DNA from: Acetobacteraceae bacterium
GTDB taxonomy: Bacteria > Pseudomonadota > Alphaproteobacteria > Acetobacterales > Acetobacteraceae
Length of the DNA stretch: 15,327 nt
Direction: 5' to 3'
NCBI GenBank assembly: GCA_003164305.1
Contig: PLSZ01000391.1
Location: 1 to 15,327, forward strand
Positions within the stretch are counted from its first letter, which is position 1, and every line of letters begins with the position of its first letter. The position numbers were made by a program, and so were the translations under genes. The notes under the pieces were generated by a model. The model worked only from the letters and a program-made list of their open reading frames with translations. It had not been told where the DNA came from and made no database searches. Shown in pieces: positions 7,170 to 14,482 of the stretch.

Positions 7170-7230
7170 CCGGCTCGACCGAGCCATCGCTCTCTCCATT
7201 GTGTCGGTGCCGATGACCCGGTCGAGCCGG
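7170..7230. repeat. Long inverted repeat, copy 2 of a dispersed pair
   Basis: The arms at 7170-7190 and 7210-7230 are an imperfect inverted repeat around a 19-base spacer. They carry the same core as the copy at 2067-2144: CCGGCTCGACCG on the left and CGGTCGAGCCGG on the right, with a following CATCG. It lies just after the aconitase stop codon, where it might also act in transcript ending or mRNA stability, although no T-tract is seen. Confidence 0.72.
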
Positions 7231-7259
7231 GTCACGACGACGTGTCGCGGTTCGACAAT

Positions 7260-9536
7260 TCAGCCGCGCCCCACCAAATTCAGCGCGGCGCCGGATTTGA
7301 ACCAGGCCAACTGCGCTTCGCTGTAGCTGTGGTTTAACAGCAAAGCCTCAGTCGTGCCGTCGGCATGGACAATCCCGCACGCGACCGGCTTGCCCGCCGC
7401 CAAAGCGGAAAGACCCGTCAGGCTGATCCGGTCGTCCTCGCGGATACGGTCATAATCGGTGTCGCGCTGGAATGTCAGTGCCAGCAGCCCCTGCTTCTTC
7501 AGATTCGTTTCGTGAATGCGCGCGAAACTCCGGGCGATCACGGCGGCGCCACCCAGCAGGCGCGGCGACAACGCGGCATGCTCGCGGCTGCTGCCCTCGC
7601 CGTAGTTGCGATCGCCGATCACTACCCATTTCAGTCCGCGCGACCGGTAATCCCGGGCGATCGAAGAGAACGACTGCTCCGTTTCACCGGACACCACGTT
7701 GCGTCCCTTGCCGGTTTCGCCCGTGAAGGCGTTGATCGCCCCCATGAACATATTGTCGCTGAACCGGTCCAAATGCCCGCGCAAACGCAGCCACGGTCCG
7801 GCGGGCGAGATGTGGTCCGTCGTTGTCTTGCCCTTCGCCTTGAGCAGGACCGGCATGTCCTCGAAGTCCTTGCCGTCCCACGCCGGCCATGGCTCCAAAG
7901 CCTGCAGACGTTCGCTGCGAGGATCGATATTCAGCGCGATCCCCGACCCATCCGGCGGCGGAACGATGCAGCCAACACCGCCGCGCTCGAAATTTTCGGC
8001 GGGGACGTCCGGAGCGGGCCGCGGCGCCTCGAGTTTGAACGCCACCCCGTCGGCGCCGGTGATCGTGTCCGTCAACGGATTGAACGAGAGCCTGCCCGCC
8101 GCCGCGAAGGCGGTCACCAGCTCGGGGCTCGCGATGAAATTCATCGTCGTTGCCTGGCCGTCGTTTCGCCGCGGAAAATTTCGGTTGAAAGACGTAACGA
8201 TGGTGTTCGGCGCATCCTTCGCCGCGTCCACGCGCCGCCATTGTCCAATGCATGGCCCGCACGCGTTGGCCAGCACCGTCGCGCCGATGTTGTTCAGAGA
8301 CCGCATCTGGCCGTCACGCTCGATCGTCGCATGCACCCTCGCCGAGCCGGGCGTGACCAGCAATGGGACGGCGGTCCGCAGCCCCTTCGCGTGAACCTGA
8401 TCGGCGACATCGGCCGCGCGGTTCATGTCCTCGTATGAGGAATTGGTGCAACTCCCGATCAACGCGGTGGAGATCGCATCGACAAAGCCGTTCTCGGGAT
8501 TGGCGACCTCAGCGGCGAACATCGAGATCGGGCGGGCGCGATCCGGCGTATGCGGGCCGACGACATGCGGCTCCAAACACGACAGATCGAGTTCCAGCAC
8601 CTGATCGTAATAAAGTTCCGGGTGCGCCTCGACCTCTGGATCGGGAACCAGCAGATCGCGATGCTGTTCGATCAATGGCACCAGATCGCCTCGGCCGGTC
8701 GCGCGCAAATATCGAGACATCCGTTCGTCGGCGGGAAACATCGAGGTTGTCGCGCCAACTTCGGCACCCATGTTGGTAATCGTCGCCTTCCCCGTCGCGC
8801 TGATCGTTCGCGCTCCTGGGCCGATATACTCGATGACCGCGTTGGTTCCGCCGGCGACGCCAAGCCGGCCCGCCACGCGAAGAATGACATCCTTCGGCGC
8901 GGTCCAGCCGCTCAGGGAGCCGGTCAGGTGGACGGCGATGTGTCTCGGATACAGCAGTTCCCACGGCAATCCCGCAATGACTTCAACGGCGTCCGCTCCA
9001 CCCACGCCGACCGAGCAGGCGCCCAGTCCGCCGGCATTCGGGGTGTGAGAGTCGGTGCCGATGATCATCACGCCGGGAAAGGCGTAATGCTCCAGGACAA
9101 CCTGGTGGACAATGCCGGACCCTGGCTCCCAGAAACCGCAACCATACTTCGCCGCCGCCGCGCGGAGAAAATCGAAAACCTCGCGGCTTTCCTCGCGCGC
9201 GGCGCCAAGATCCGCGGCCGCGCCGGTGCGCGCCTGGATCAGATGATCGCAATGGATCGTGGTGGGCACGGCGACGCGCGGGCGGCGGGTTTGCATGAAC
9301 TGCAACATGCCGCTTTGCCCAAGCACATCCTGAAACACCACGCGATCGGGACGGAGTGAAAGATTGCTTCGGCCGGGCTCGAGTTCCTGGCTTTCGGGAT
9401 CGTCGAGGTGTCCCAACAGCACTTTGTCGGCCAACGTAAGAGGTTTTCCCAGCCGGCGCCGGACGATTTCCAGATTGCGCGCCATCTGGCTGTAAATCCT
9501 GGCCGCCATGTCCGGTGTCGCGTCGATTTCCACCAT
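7260..9536 (-). CDS. Aconitate hydratase, mitochondrial type
   Basis: A 758-residue aconitase that interconverts citrate and isocitrate through cis-aconitate in the TCA cycle, using a [4Fe-4S] cluster. The cluster cysteines are C363 (GSCTNSS), C426 and C429 (ACGPCIGQW); their spacing of 63 and 3 equals that in mitochondrial aconitase. TTDHISPAGPW and the swivel-domain motif YGEGSSREHAAL with the substrate-binding serines and arginine are intact. Length and motifs fit the mitochondrial-like group (about 750-780 residues), not the 890-residue AcnA/IRP or the AcnB group, so I leave the gene symbol empty. The start at 9536 is fixed by AGGAGG 5 bases upstream; an in-frame ATG at 9590 would run through the promoter region. 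It is divergent from a LysR regulator 95 bases away, which probably controls it. Possibly a second, conditionally used aconitase. Confidence 0.95.
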   Translation of the reverse strand: MVEIDATPDMAARIYSQMARNLEIVRRRLGKPLTLADKVLLGHLDDPESQELEPGRSNLSLRPDRVVFQDVLGQSGMLQFMQTRRPRVAVPTTIHCDHLIQARTGAAADLGAAREESREVFDFLRAAAAKYGCGFWEPGSGIVHQVVLEHYAFPGVMIIGTDSHTPNAGGLGACSVGVGGADAVEVIAGLPWELLYPRHIAVHLTGSLSGWTAPKDVILRVAGRLGVAGGTNAVIEYIGPGARTISATGKATITNMGAEVGATTSMFPADERMSRYLRATGRGDLVPLIEQHRDLLVPDPEVEAHPELYYDQVLELDLSCLEPHVVGPHTPDRARPISMFAAEVANPENGFVDAISTALIGSCTNSSYEDMNRAADVADQVHAKGLRTAVPLLVTPGSARVHATIERDGQMRSLNNIGATVLANACGPCIGQWRRVDAAKDAPNTIVTSFNRNFPRRNDGQATTMNFIASPELVTAFAAAGRLSFNPLTDTITGADGVAFKLEAPRPAPDVPAENFERGGVGCIVPPPDGSGIALNIDPRSERLQALEPWPAWDGKDFEDMPVLLKAKGKTTTDHISPAGPWLRLRGHLDRFSDNMFMGAINAFTGETGKGRNVVSGETEQSFSSIARDYRSRGLKWVVIGDRNYGEGSSREHAALSPRLLGGAAVIARSFARIHETNLKKQGLLALTFQRDTDYDRIREDDRISLTGLSALAAGKPVACGIVHADGTTEALLLNHSYSEAQLAWFKSGAALNLVGRG

Positions 9537-9541
9537 CACCG

Positions 9542-9547
9542 CCTCCT
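9542..9547 (-). promoter_or_regulatory. Shine-Dalgarno deciding the aconitase start
   Basis: Read on the minus strand, AGGAGG is followed after 5 bases by the ATG at 9536. This favours the shorter product over the in-frame ATG at 9590. Confidence 0.75.
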
Positions 9548-9585
9548 GTCCGATGCGGTCACATAGGCGCAAGCGATGGGATTGA

Positions 9586-9598
9586 TCCATAATATGGA
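9586..9598. promoter_or_regulatory. LysR-type T-N11-A palindrome
   Basis: TCCATA-A-TATGGA is a perfect inverted repeat and has the exact T-N11-A form of a LysR-family binding site. It lies in an AT-rich patch of the 95-base space between aconitase and the divergent lysR-type gene. A second pair, ATATG (9592-9596) and CATAT (9611-9615), partly overlaps it. A TATTAT hexamer on the minus strand overlaps the palindrome and could be the aconitase -10. Confidence 0.6.
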
Positions 9599-9631
9599 AG
9601 ATGCATTATTCATATCGAGGAGATATGGCAG

Positions 9632-10561
9632 ATGGAGCTACGACACCTCCGCTATTTCATCGCGGTCGCAGAGGAAGGTCACATCACGCGGGCGGCGGAC
9701 CGTCTGGGCATGCAACAACCGCCCCTTAGCCAGCAAATCAAAGGCCTTGAACGCGAACTGGGCGTGCAGTTGCTGCGGCGCCTGCCGCGTGGCGTGGAAC
9801 CGACCGATGCCGGCCGCGCGTTTCTGGCGGAGGCTCGCGTGATCCTGGGGCAGATCGATCACGCCTTCGCCAGCACGCGGCGAACGGCGCGCGGGGAACT
9901 GGGGCGGATCGCCATCGGCTTCACGAGTTCGGCGCCATTTCATCCGTTCGTGCCCAGGGTGATTCGGGCGTTCCGTGAGGCATCGCCGTTGGTATCGCTC
10001 GCGCTGGATGAGGATGGCACCACGCAACTGATCCAGAACCTGCGGGAGGATCGCGTCGATGTCGCGTTCATCCGCACACCGGTCGCCGATCCGGCGGGAC
10101 TGGTCGTCGATCCGCTGCTGGAAGAGAAGATGGTCGTGGCGCTGCCCGAGCAACACATTCTGGCGGCGCGGGAGCACGGCGACGAAACGGGATTGGATTT
10201 GAAGCGCCTGGCGGGTGAGACGTTCATCGTTTACCGGCGGCACAGCGGTCCGGGGCTTTACGATGCGATCTTCGCGGCGTGCCATGCGGCGGGCTTCAGT
10301 CCGTTGGTTGGTCAGGAAGCGCCGCGGATCGTTTCGACACTCAATCTCGTCGCCGCCGGGCTTGGACTGTCGCTGGTTCCGGCGTCCTTGCAGCGGATGC
10401 ATATGGACGGTGTGACCTATCGGGCGATAGCGGGTCGCGACCAGCCGGTGGCACCACTTCTTCTCGCGAGCCGCCGGGGTGAGGCCTCCGCCGTGGTTCG
10501 GCGCTTCCTGAGTTTGGCGAAGGAGACGGCGAAATTATTCCGCTCCGAGCATGGTTCGTAA
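9632..10561 (+). CDS. LysR family transcriptional regulator
   Basis: A 309-residue LysR-type regulator. The N-terminal winged helix-turn-helix (residues 1-60) reads MELRHLRYFIAVAEEGHITR, then AADRLGMQQPPLSQQIKGLE with the recognition helix, and continues into a linker helix near residues 60-90. The remainder is the periplasmic-binding-protein-like effector domain, with GRIAIGFTSSAPF opening it and AAGLGLSLVPASLQ near residue 250. The N-terminal sequence is closest in style to the BenM/CatM/CbnR group, which respond to small carboxylates. GAGGAG lies 9 bases before the ATG. Divergent placement beside aconitase and the shared T-N11-A palindrome suggest that it controls aconitase and itself. Its ligand is unknown; a TCA-type acid is an inference from context only. 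Confidence 0.92.
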   Translation: MELRHLRYFIAVAEEGHITRAADRLGMQQPPLSQQIKGLERELGVQLLRRLPRGVEPTDAGRAFLAEARVILGQIDHAFASTRRTARGELGRIAIGFTSSAPFHPFVPRVIRAFREASPLVSLALDEDGTTQLIQNLREDRVDVAFIRTPVADPAGLVVDPLLEEKMVVALPEQHILAAREHGDETGLDLKRLAGETFIVYRRHSGPGLYDAIFAACHAAGFSPLVGQEAPRIVSTLNLVAAGLGLSLVPASLQRMHMDGVTYRAIAGRDQPVAPLLLASRRGEASAVVRRFLSLAKETAKLFRSEHGS

Positions 10562-10578
10562 GGCCTTTGCATAAGGCC
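10562..10578 (+). other. Weak hairpin after the lysR-type gene
   Basis: GGCCTT-TGCAT-AAGGCC begins directly after the stop codon. The 6-bp stem is followed by mixed sequence and not by a T-tract, so it is at most a weak or factor-dependent end signal. Confidence 0.3.
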
Positions 10579-10777
10579 AATGTCCGCGACAGGTTCGCGC
10601 GTTTACCATGGTTCATTTTTGTTGAGATGTGCAACAATGGGGCGACCCTAACGAACGACCCCGGTTGTGCCGGTATTTAGAGGCGAGCATGGTGCTCAGG
10701 CTGAGGCCTTTTGGGGCGGACTGTTGCTCAGGTTGCGCCACGCGACTGAGCGGCTCGAATCCCACCCGGGGGTAAGC

Positions 10778-11128
10778 ATGCCAGCGCCACAGGAACCGCG
10801 AAAGGAAACATGGACACCACCAAAGCGGTCCCGGACGTTTGTCCTGGTCGTGTTTGGAATTGTCCTCTATCTCGGAACAATCCTCGCCTGCCTGGTGGTA
10901 GGGTTTCCCTGGGGCGACCGCCCCCTAATTCATGAGCACTTTCCAGCAACTGTCGGGCTTCCAATGGAGGCCGCGTTGGCTTTTCTTGTCGTGCTCCTGC
11001 TCCCACAGGCATACGGCGAGGTCGAGTTCAAGGCATTTGGTCTATCGTTTAAAGGGGCGGCTGGCCCGGTTGTCCCGTGGCTGCTGTGCTTTCCAGGAAT
11101 CGCTGTTGCCGTAAAAGCCCTGTGGTGA
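10778..11128 (+). CDS. Small membrane protein, unknown function (116 residues)
   Basis: A short protein with a charged N-terminus (PRKETWTPPKRSR), a first transmembrane segment (FVLVVFGIVLYLGTILACLVV), a second hydrophobic stretch (ALAFLVVLLLPQ) and a third at the C-terminus (PVVPWLLCFPGIAVAVKALW). Between the last two is GEVEFKAFGLSFKGAAGPVV; the form EFK-x-FG-x-x-FKGA-x-GPVV occurs in a group of small hypothetical membrane proteins that I recognise but cannot name. I chose the ATG at 10778, preceded by a G-rich CCCGGGGG, over an in-frame GTG at 10667 whose extra 37 residues look non-coding. It stands alone between a LysR-type gene and a convergent toxin gene. Confidence 0.65.
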   Translation: MPAPQEPRKETWTPPKRSRTFVLVVFGIVLYLGTILACLVVGFPWGDRPLIHEHFPATVGLPMEAALAFLVVLLLPQAYGEVEFKAFGLSFKGAAGPVVPWLLCFPGIAVAVKALW

Positions 11129-11222
11129 GCGAACCCGCCGCCCTGGTAGTTCACAATTCTTAATTTGTGAAACACCCCACGGACATGCAGTGCAGCACAT
11201 CTCGGTTTCCGCCATCGCGGCT

Positions 11223-11576
11223 TCATGTGTCAGGCCGCGATCGGAGCGAATCCGCCAGCCCAAGGAATACGAAGATCGCTCGATTGAGTCGCAGTATATC
11301 GCCGTCGTCCAATCGGCCGATGTAAACCCCAACCTTCGTCTTAGGGATCGCCGTGATCTTGTCCACCATCATCCGGCTGACGGCACGCAAACCATTGCGC
11401 TCATTCGGCTCGACCAGCAGGCGATAGAGCGGCGCTTCGGATTTGTCGCGGGTGAACGCGCATACGATGATCGAATCGGTTTGGTCGAAGCTGTCGTGCT
11501 GCACGATGACCACAGGGCGGGGCTTACTCCCATAGTCGGCGCCGCCCGAAATCGTCCAGATCTCGCCCCGCTTCAT
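11223..11576 (-). CDS. Type II toxin, PemK/MazF family
   Basis: A 117-residue protein with the PemK/MazF barrel signature: MKRGEIWTISGG at the N-terminus, KPRPVVIVQHD near residues 18-28, IIVCAFT with the conserved Thr, and a later SRMMVDKITAIPKTKVG. Family members are ribonucleases that cut single-stranded RNA at short sequences and halt growth when their antitoxin is degraded. The ATG overlaps the stop of the upstream antitoxin gene by 4 bases (ATGA), so toxin translation is coupled to that of the antitoxin. The cleavage site cannot be predicted. No truncation is apparent and the key segments are present, so it is probably active. Confidence 0.9.
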   Translation of the reverse strand: MKRGEIWTISGGADYGSKPRPVVIVQHDSFDQTDSIIVCAFTRDKSEAPLYRLLVEPNERNGLRAVSRMMVDKITAIPKTKVGVYIGRLDDGDILRLNRAIFVFLGLADSLRSRPDT

Positions 11577-11866
11577 CCCCCGGGCAGAGCCGGTTTCGTC
11601 CTTTTCTGGGAACCCTCAGGATCGTCGTCCCACCGATCGGAATTGTCGTCCGGCCACGCCGAAATCGCGTCAATAAACGCCTGATCCTCACGGGCATGCG
11701 GGCCGGACGCCGTTGCCAACGACTGCCGATGCGCTTCCGCCTTGAACTCCGGCGAGTTCACATCAGGCACCCAGATTTGGACCGGGCGCAGGCCCATCGC
11801 ACGCAGACGCCGCCGATGTTCCCGAACCTTCTGACGCGACGACGTGGGTTGACCTGACCGAGCCAT
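11573..11866 (-). CDS. Antitoxin MazE-like, DUF3018 type
   Basis: A 97-residue partner of the downstream toxin. The N-terminal part (SSRQKVREHRRRLRAMGLRP followed by VQIWVPDVNSPEFKAEAHRQ) is the DUF3018/MazE-like domain that would bind DNA and pair up as a dimer. The C-terminal part is acidic (DAISAWPDDNSDRWDDDPEG) and likely disordered, as expected for the toxin-binding tail of an antitoxin. The ATG at 11866 is preceded by GGAAAG about 10 bases upstream. A perfect 16-bp palindrome sits 19 bases before the start and is the likely autorepression site. The unit lies 71 bases after phnM on the same strand but seems to have its own promoter. Confidence 0.87.
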   Translation of the reverse strand: MARSGQPTSSRQKVREHRRRLRAMGLRPVQIWVPDVNSPEFKAEAHRQSLATASGPHAREDQAFIDAISAWPDDNSDRWDDDPEGSQKRTKPALPGG

Positions 11867-11884
11867 GGTTCCGACTTTCCAATC

Positions 11885-11900
11885 AGGTTACATGTAACCT
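11885..11900. promoter_or_regulatory. Palindromic operator of the toxin-antitoxin unit
   Basis: AGGTTACATGTAACCT is a perfect 16-bp palindrome with no spacer, placed 19 bases upstream of the antitoxin start. Type II antitoxins usually repress their own promoter through such a site. The surrounding bases are AT-richer than the neighbourhood. Confidence 0.7.
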
Positions 11901-11937
11901 AATCGGCTCCCACGGTTTCCGCAAGGAATTTCGCTAC

Positions 11938-13080
11938 TCACCCCAACCGTCCCGCCCCCTCCGCCGTCACATGCGCCAACCGCCCGCCGGCGATCGTCGC
12001 CACCACTTTCCGCTCCACCGGTTCTACCAGCACCACGTCCGCGCGTTTCCCAGCCTCGATCGTGCCACGGTCCGACAGCCCCGCCGCCGCCGCCGGATTG
12101 GCCGACACCAATGCCCACGCGCGGGGCAGATCGAACACGCCGCGATCGGCCATCACGAACGCCGCGCGAGCCATTGCAGGATAGTAATAATCCGACGACA
12201 GAATGTCGCAGACTCCGGCCTCCGCCGTCACCGCGGCGGAAGCCCAGTTCAAATGCGAGCCGCCGCGGACGACGTTCGGGGAGCCCATGACGACATGTTC
12301 GCCGTGCGCGCGGGCATCTCGGCCGGCTTCCTCCACGACCGGAAATTCGCAGATATGCGCGCCAAGATCGCGAAACCGGGCGCGCACCGCGACGCTCTCG
12401 TCATCGTGACTGCACATCGGCAGCCCAGAGGCGCGCGCGGCGGCGGCGATGCGCTCCCGCGCCGCGGGAATCTCGCTGGCGCGGGCCGCGATGCGATCGG
12501 TGAACGCCTGAAACGCGTCCAGCTTCATGCCCGCGCGGCCGGCGTATTTGGCGCCCTCCACCGGGTCCTTCAGCTTCTTCAAAATCGACGGCGTGTGATC
12601 GTTGAACGCCAGCAGATGCACCCGGCCCGCCGCGATGTCCGCCAGAGCGGTCTCCAGCGCGTCCAGGTTGTAGGCCTCCCACCGCAGATGCACCCGCATG
12701 TCGCAGGTCCACGTCTCGGCCTCCAGCGCGTCCAGCATCGCCGTCCACGAATCGAGGCTGCGCAACCCCGGTTCCCACGACAACGTCACTCCGTGGTAGG
12801 CCGTGGTGATGCCGTTCGCGAGCAACTGCCGCTCGGTATCCCGCAGCGCCAGGCCCACTGGAAAGTTCACGCCGGGACGCGGCTGGATCTGTCGCTCGAA
12901 CGCGTCGCCGTGGATATCGACGATGCCCGGCAGCACCAGCAGGCCGGTCGCGTCCAGCGTCATCCCTTTGCCGCCCGAGCCAATGGCGTCGATCCGGCCC
13001 TCCCGCAGGCTGATATCGGTGGCGGCCAGACCATCGGCGCCGAGCAAAACCTGGCCGCCGGTGATGTGAATGGGCGTCAT
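11938..13080 (-). CDS. phnM: Alpha-D-ribose 1-methylphosphonate 5-triphosphate diphosphatase
   Basis: A 380-residue amidohydrolase-fold enzyme of the C-P lyase pathway. PhnM removes pyrophosphate from ribose 1-alkylphosphonate 5-triphosphate, giving the 5-phosphate that PhnJ cleaves. The metal-binding motif VDIHGD (H57, D59) follows the typical LLVLPGIVD lead-in. Other PhnM marks are LAFNDHTPSI, MCSHDDES, GSPNVVRGGSHLNW and DILSSDYYYP near the C-terminal end, followed by SANPAAAAGLSDRGTIEAGKRADVVLVE. Length is as expected for the family. The ATG overlaps the phnF stop by 4 bases and AGGAG lies 10 bases upstream, so phnF and phnM form one transcript running away from phnGHI. Confidence 0.96.
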   Translation of the reverse strand: MTPIHITGGQVLLGADGLAATDISLREGRIDAIGSGGKGMTLDATGLLVLPGIVDIHGDAFERQIQPRPGVNFPVGLALRDTERQLLANGITTAYHGVTLSWEPGLRSLDSWTAMLDALEAETWTCDMRVHLRWEAYNLDALETALADIAAGRVHLLAFNDHTPSILKKLKDPVEGAKYAGRAGMKLDAFQAFTDRIAARASEIPAARERIAAAARASGLPMCSHDDESVAVRARFRDLGAHICEFPVVEEAGRDARAHGEHVVMGSPNVVRGGSHLNWASAAVTAEAGVCDILSSDYYYPAMARAAFVMADRGVFDLPRAWALVSANPAAAAGLSDRGTIEAGKRADVVLVEPVERKVVATIAGGRLAHVTAEGAGRLG

Positions 13081-13928
13081 GCGGGACCTTCTCCTGGTTC
13101 GAATACGATTTGCACGCGCGGCGTGGGATAACAGCCGACGCTGAACTCGACCACCACGCCGGCCTGATCGACATTGATGCTTTCGGTCACCAGCACCGGG
13201 CGGTTGCGGGCCATGCGCAGCAACTCCGCCTCGGTCGCGGTCGGCGCGCGGGCGGTGACCCGGGTGACCTGGCGGACGTAATCATCGACCCCCACCGCCT
13301 TCAAAGCCTCGGTGATGCGCGGGGTGGCCGCCAGCGCGTCCAGCATGCCGCGCAGCCGCGTGACGGGGAAGTAGTGGCGGGCCAGGCTGACCGGTGTGTC
13401 GTCCGCCATCCCCAACCGCTCCAGCAGCACCACGCGCGCGCCCGGACGCACGCCCAGGGCGGCGGCGATGGTCTGGTCGGCGGCGATTTCGCGGCGTTGC
13501 AGGATGCGGCCCGAGGGCTCCTTGTTGTGGCGGTGGATCCATTCGGTGAAGCGGGTGCGCGGGCCGACGGTGTACTCAAGCACGTCCTCGGCGACGAAGG
13601 TGCCGCGGCCCTGTTCGACCCGGATCAGGCCACCGCGCGAGAGCTCTTCCAGCGCGCGGCGGACTGTGTGGCGATTGACGGAGAATCGGGCCGACAGCTC
13701 CGCCTCGGTCGCCAACCGGGCACCGGGCGGGTAATCGGGGCCGCCGATTTCCTGGCGCAGGGTTTCGGCGATGCGCCGCCACAAGGTCAGCCCGGCGTGG
13801 CGGGAGGCGCCCGCCGCGTCCATCTCGGGCGGAACGGCGTGGGGGATGGTCTTCGCCGGCCGGGGTTTCGCCCCGGGCGGTATCATTCCCAGGGGCGGCG
13901 TTCCCGGCGGTACCCCCGGGGGCTTCAT
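13077..13928 (-). CDS. phnF: Phosphonate metabolism GntR-family regulator PhnF
   Basis: A GntR/HutC-subfamily regulator. The winged helix-turn-helix carries YPPGARLATEAELSARFSVN followed by RHTVRRALEELSRGGLI, and the wing VEQGRGTFV. The rest is a UTRA ligand-binding domain (PVSLARHYFPVTRLRG, VLVTESINVDQAGVVVEFSV). It probably represses the phn genes in both directions. Start choice is uncertain. The open frame extends to an ATG at 14009, but that lies within the candidate promoter/operator region at 13972-14017. I list the ATG at 13928 (283 residues); the ATG at 13823 would give 248 residues, nearer the usual size. The residues between 13928 and 13823 are unusually rich in Pro and Gly and resemble no domain. 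The stop overlaps the phnM start. Confidence 0.9.
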   Translation of the reverse strand: MKPPGVPPGTPPLGMIPPGAKPRPAKTIPHAVPPEMDAAGASRHAGLTLWRRIAETLRQEIGGPDYPPGARLATEAELSARFSVNRHTVRRALEELSRGGLIRVEQGRGTFVAEDVLEYTVGPRTRFTEWIHRHNKEPSGRILQRREIAADQTIAAALGVRPGARVVLLERLGMADDTPVSLARHYFPVTRLRGMLDALAATPRITEALKAVGVDDYVRQVTRVTARAPTATEAELLRMARNRPVLVTESINVDQAGVVVEFSVGCYPTPRVQIVFEPGEGPA

Positions 13929-13971
13929 CAATGTGTCATCCAATCCGGGTGCGCCTTGTGCTGATTGGCGG

Positions 13972-14017
13972 TTGACGTCGATCCGGCGAGTGTATAGACA
14001 TCCGGACATCTAGACAA
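13972..14017. promoter_or_regulatory. Divergent phnF/phnG promoter region with GTNTANAC-type operators
   Basis: GTATAGAC (13992-13999) fits the GTNTANAC consensus of HutC-type GntR regulators exactly, and the core resembles the published mycobacterial PhnF site as I remember it. A weaker site ATCTAGAC (14008-14015) lies 16 bp downstream, centre to centre. On the plus strand TTGACG (13972-13977) could be the phnG -35, with TATAGA or TAGACA at 13993-14000 as -10. On the minus strand TATACA (13996-13991) with TTGTCT (14017-14012) could be the phnF promoter, although its 15-base spacer is short. Binding at the first site would block both directions. Confidence 0.55.
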
Positions 14018-14029
14018 CCCTGGATCGGC

Positions 14030-14482
14030 ATGAACGACACGGTTTCCTCCACCCAGCCCCGCCAGCACTGGATGTCGGTCCTGGCCCGCGCGCCCGCCGA
14101 AGCGATCGAGGCGGCGCTGACCCGCGATGGCCCCCTGCCCCCCTGGACCCGCGTGCGAGGCCCCGAAACCGGCCTCGTGATGGTGCGCGGCCGCGCCGGC
14201 GGATCGGGTTCGCCGTTCAATCTGGGAGAGATGACGGTGACGCGCTGCACGGTGCGAATCGCCTCGGGCACCGCGGGTCACGCTTATGTCGCCGGCCGCG
14301 ATGAGCGCCAGGCCGAACTGGCCGCCGTCGCCGACGCGCTGTTGCAGGACTCTGGCGCCGGATTGAGCGAAACCCTGGTCGCTCCGTTGGCCGAGGCGCA
14401 GGCAGCGCAACGCCGCGGGCGCGCCGAGAAGGCCGCGGCGACACGGGTAGAGTTCTTCGCCATGCGGACCATGCGATCATGA
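14030..14482 (+). CDS. phnG: C-P lyase core subunit PhnG
   Basis: A 150-residue subunit of the carbon-phosphorus lyase core complex, which in E. coli is PhnGHIJ. Together with PhnI, PhnH and PhnL it takes part in linking a phosphonate to the ribose of a nucleoside triphosphate. Resemblance to E. coli PhnG is clear along the length: RQHWMSVLARAP at the N-terminus, ETGLVMVRGRAGGSGSPFN, VAGRDERQAELAAVADALLQ, LSETLVAPLAE and a final ATRVEFFAM. The ATG at 14030 has only a weak Shine-Dalgarno (GGATC) and follows the operator region by about 15 bases, so the leader is short. The stop overlaps the phnH start (ATGA), which implies coupled translation. Confidence 0.96.
   Translation: MNDTVSSTQPRQHWMSVLARAPAEAIEAALTRDGPLPPWTRVRGPETGLVMVRGRAGGSGSPFNLGEMTVTRCTVRIASGTAGHAYVAGRDERQAELAAVADALLQDSGAGLSETLVAPLAEAQAAQRRGRAEKAAATRVEFFAMRTMRS

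Noticed and set aside
10619..10637. Small hairpin TTGTTG/CAACAA before the membrane protein gene
   Set aside because: Only 6 bp, AT-rich and without a T-tract or clear link to a promoter; may be chance.
11971..13131. 386-codon open frame on the plus strand
   Set aside because: It is antisense to phnM, which is unambiguous; the protein is Arg/His-rich noise.
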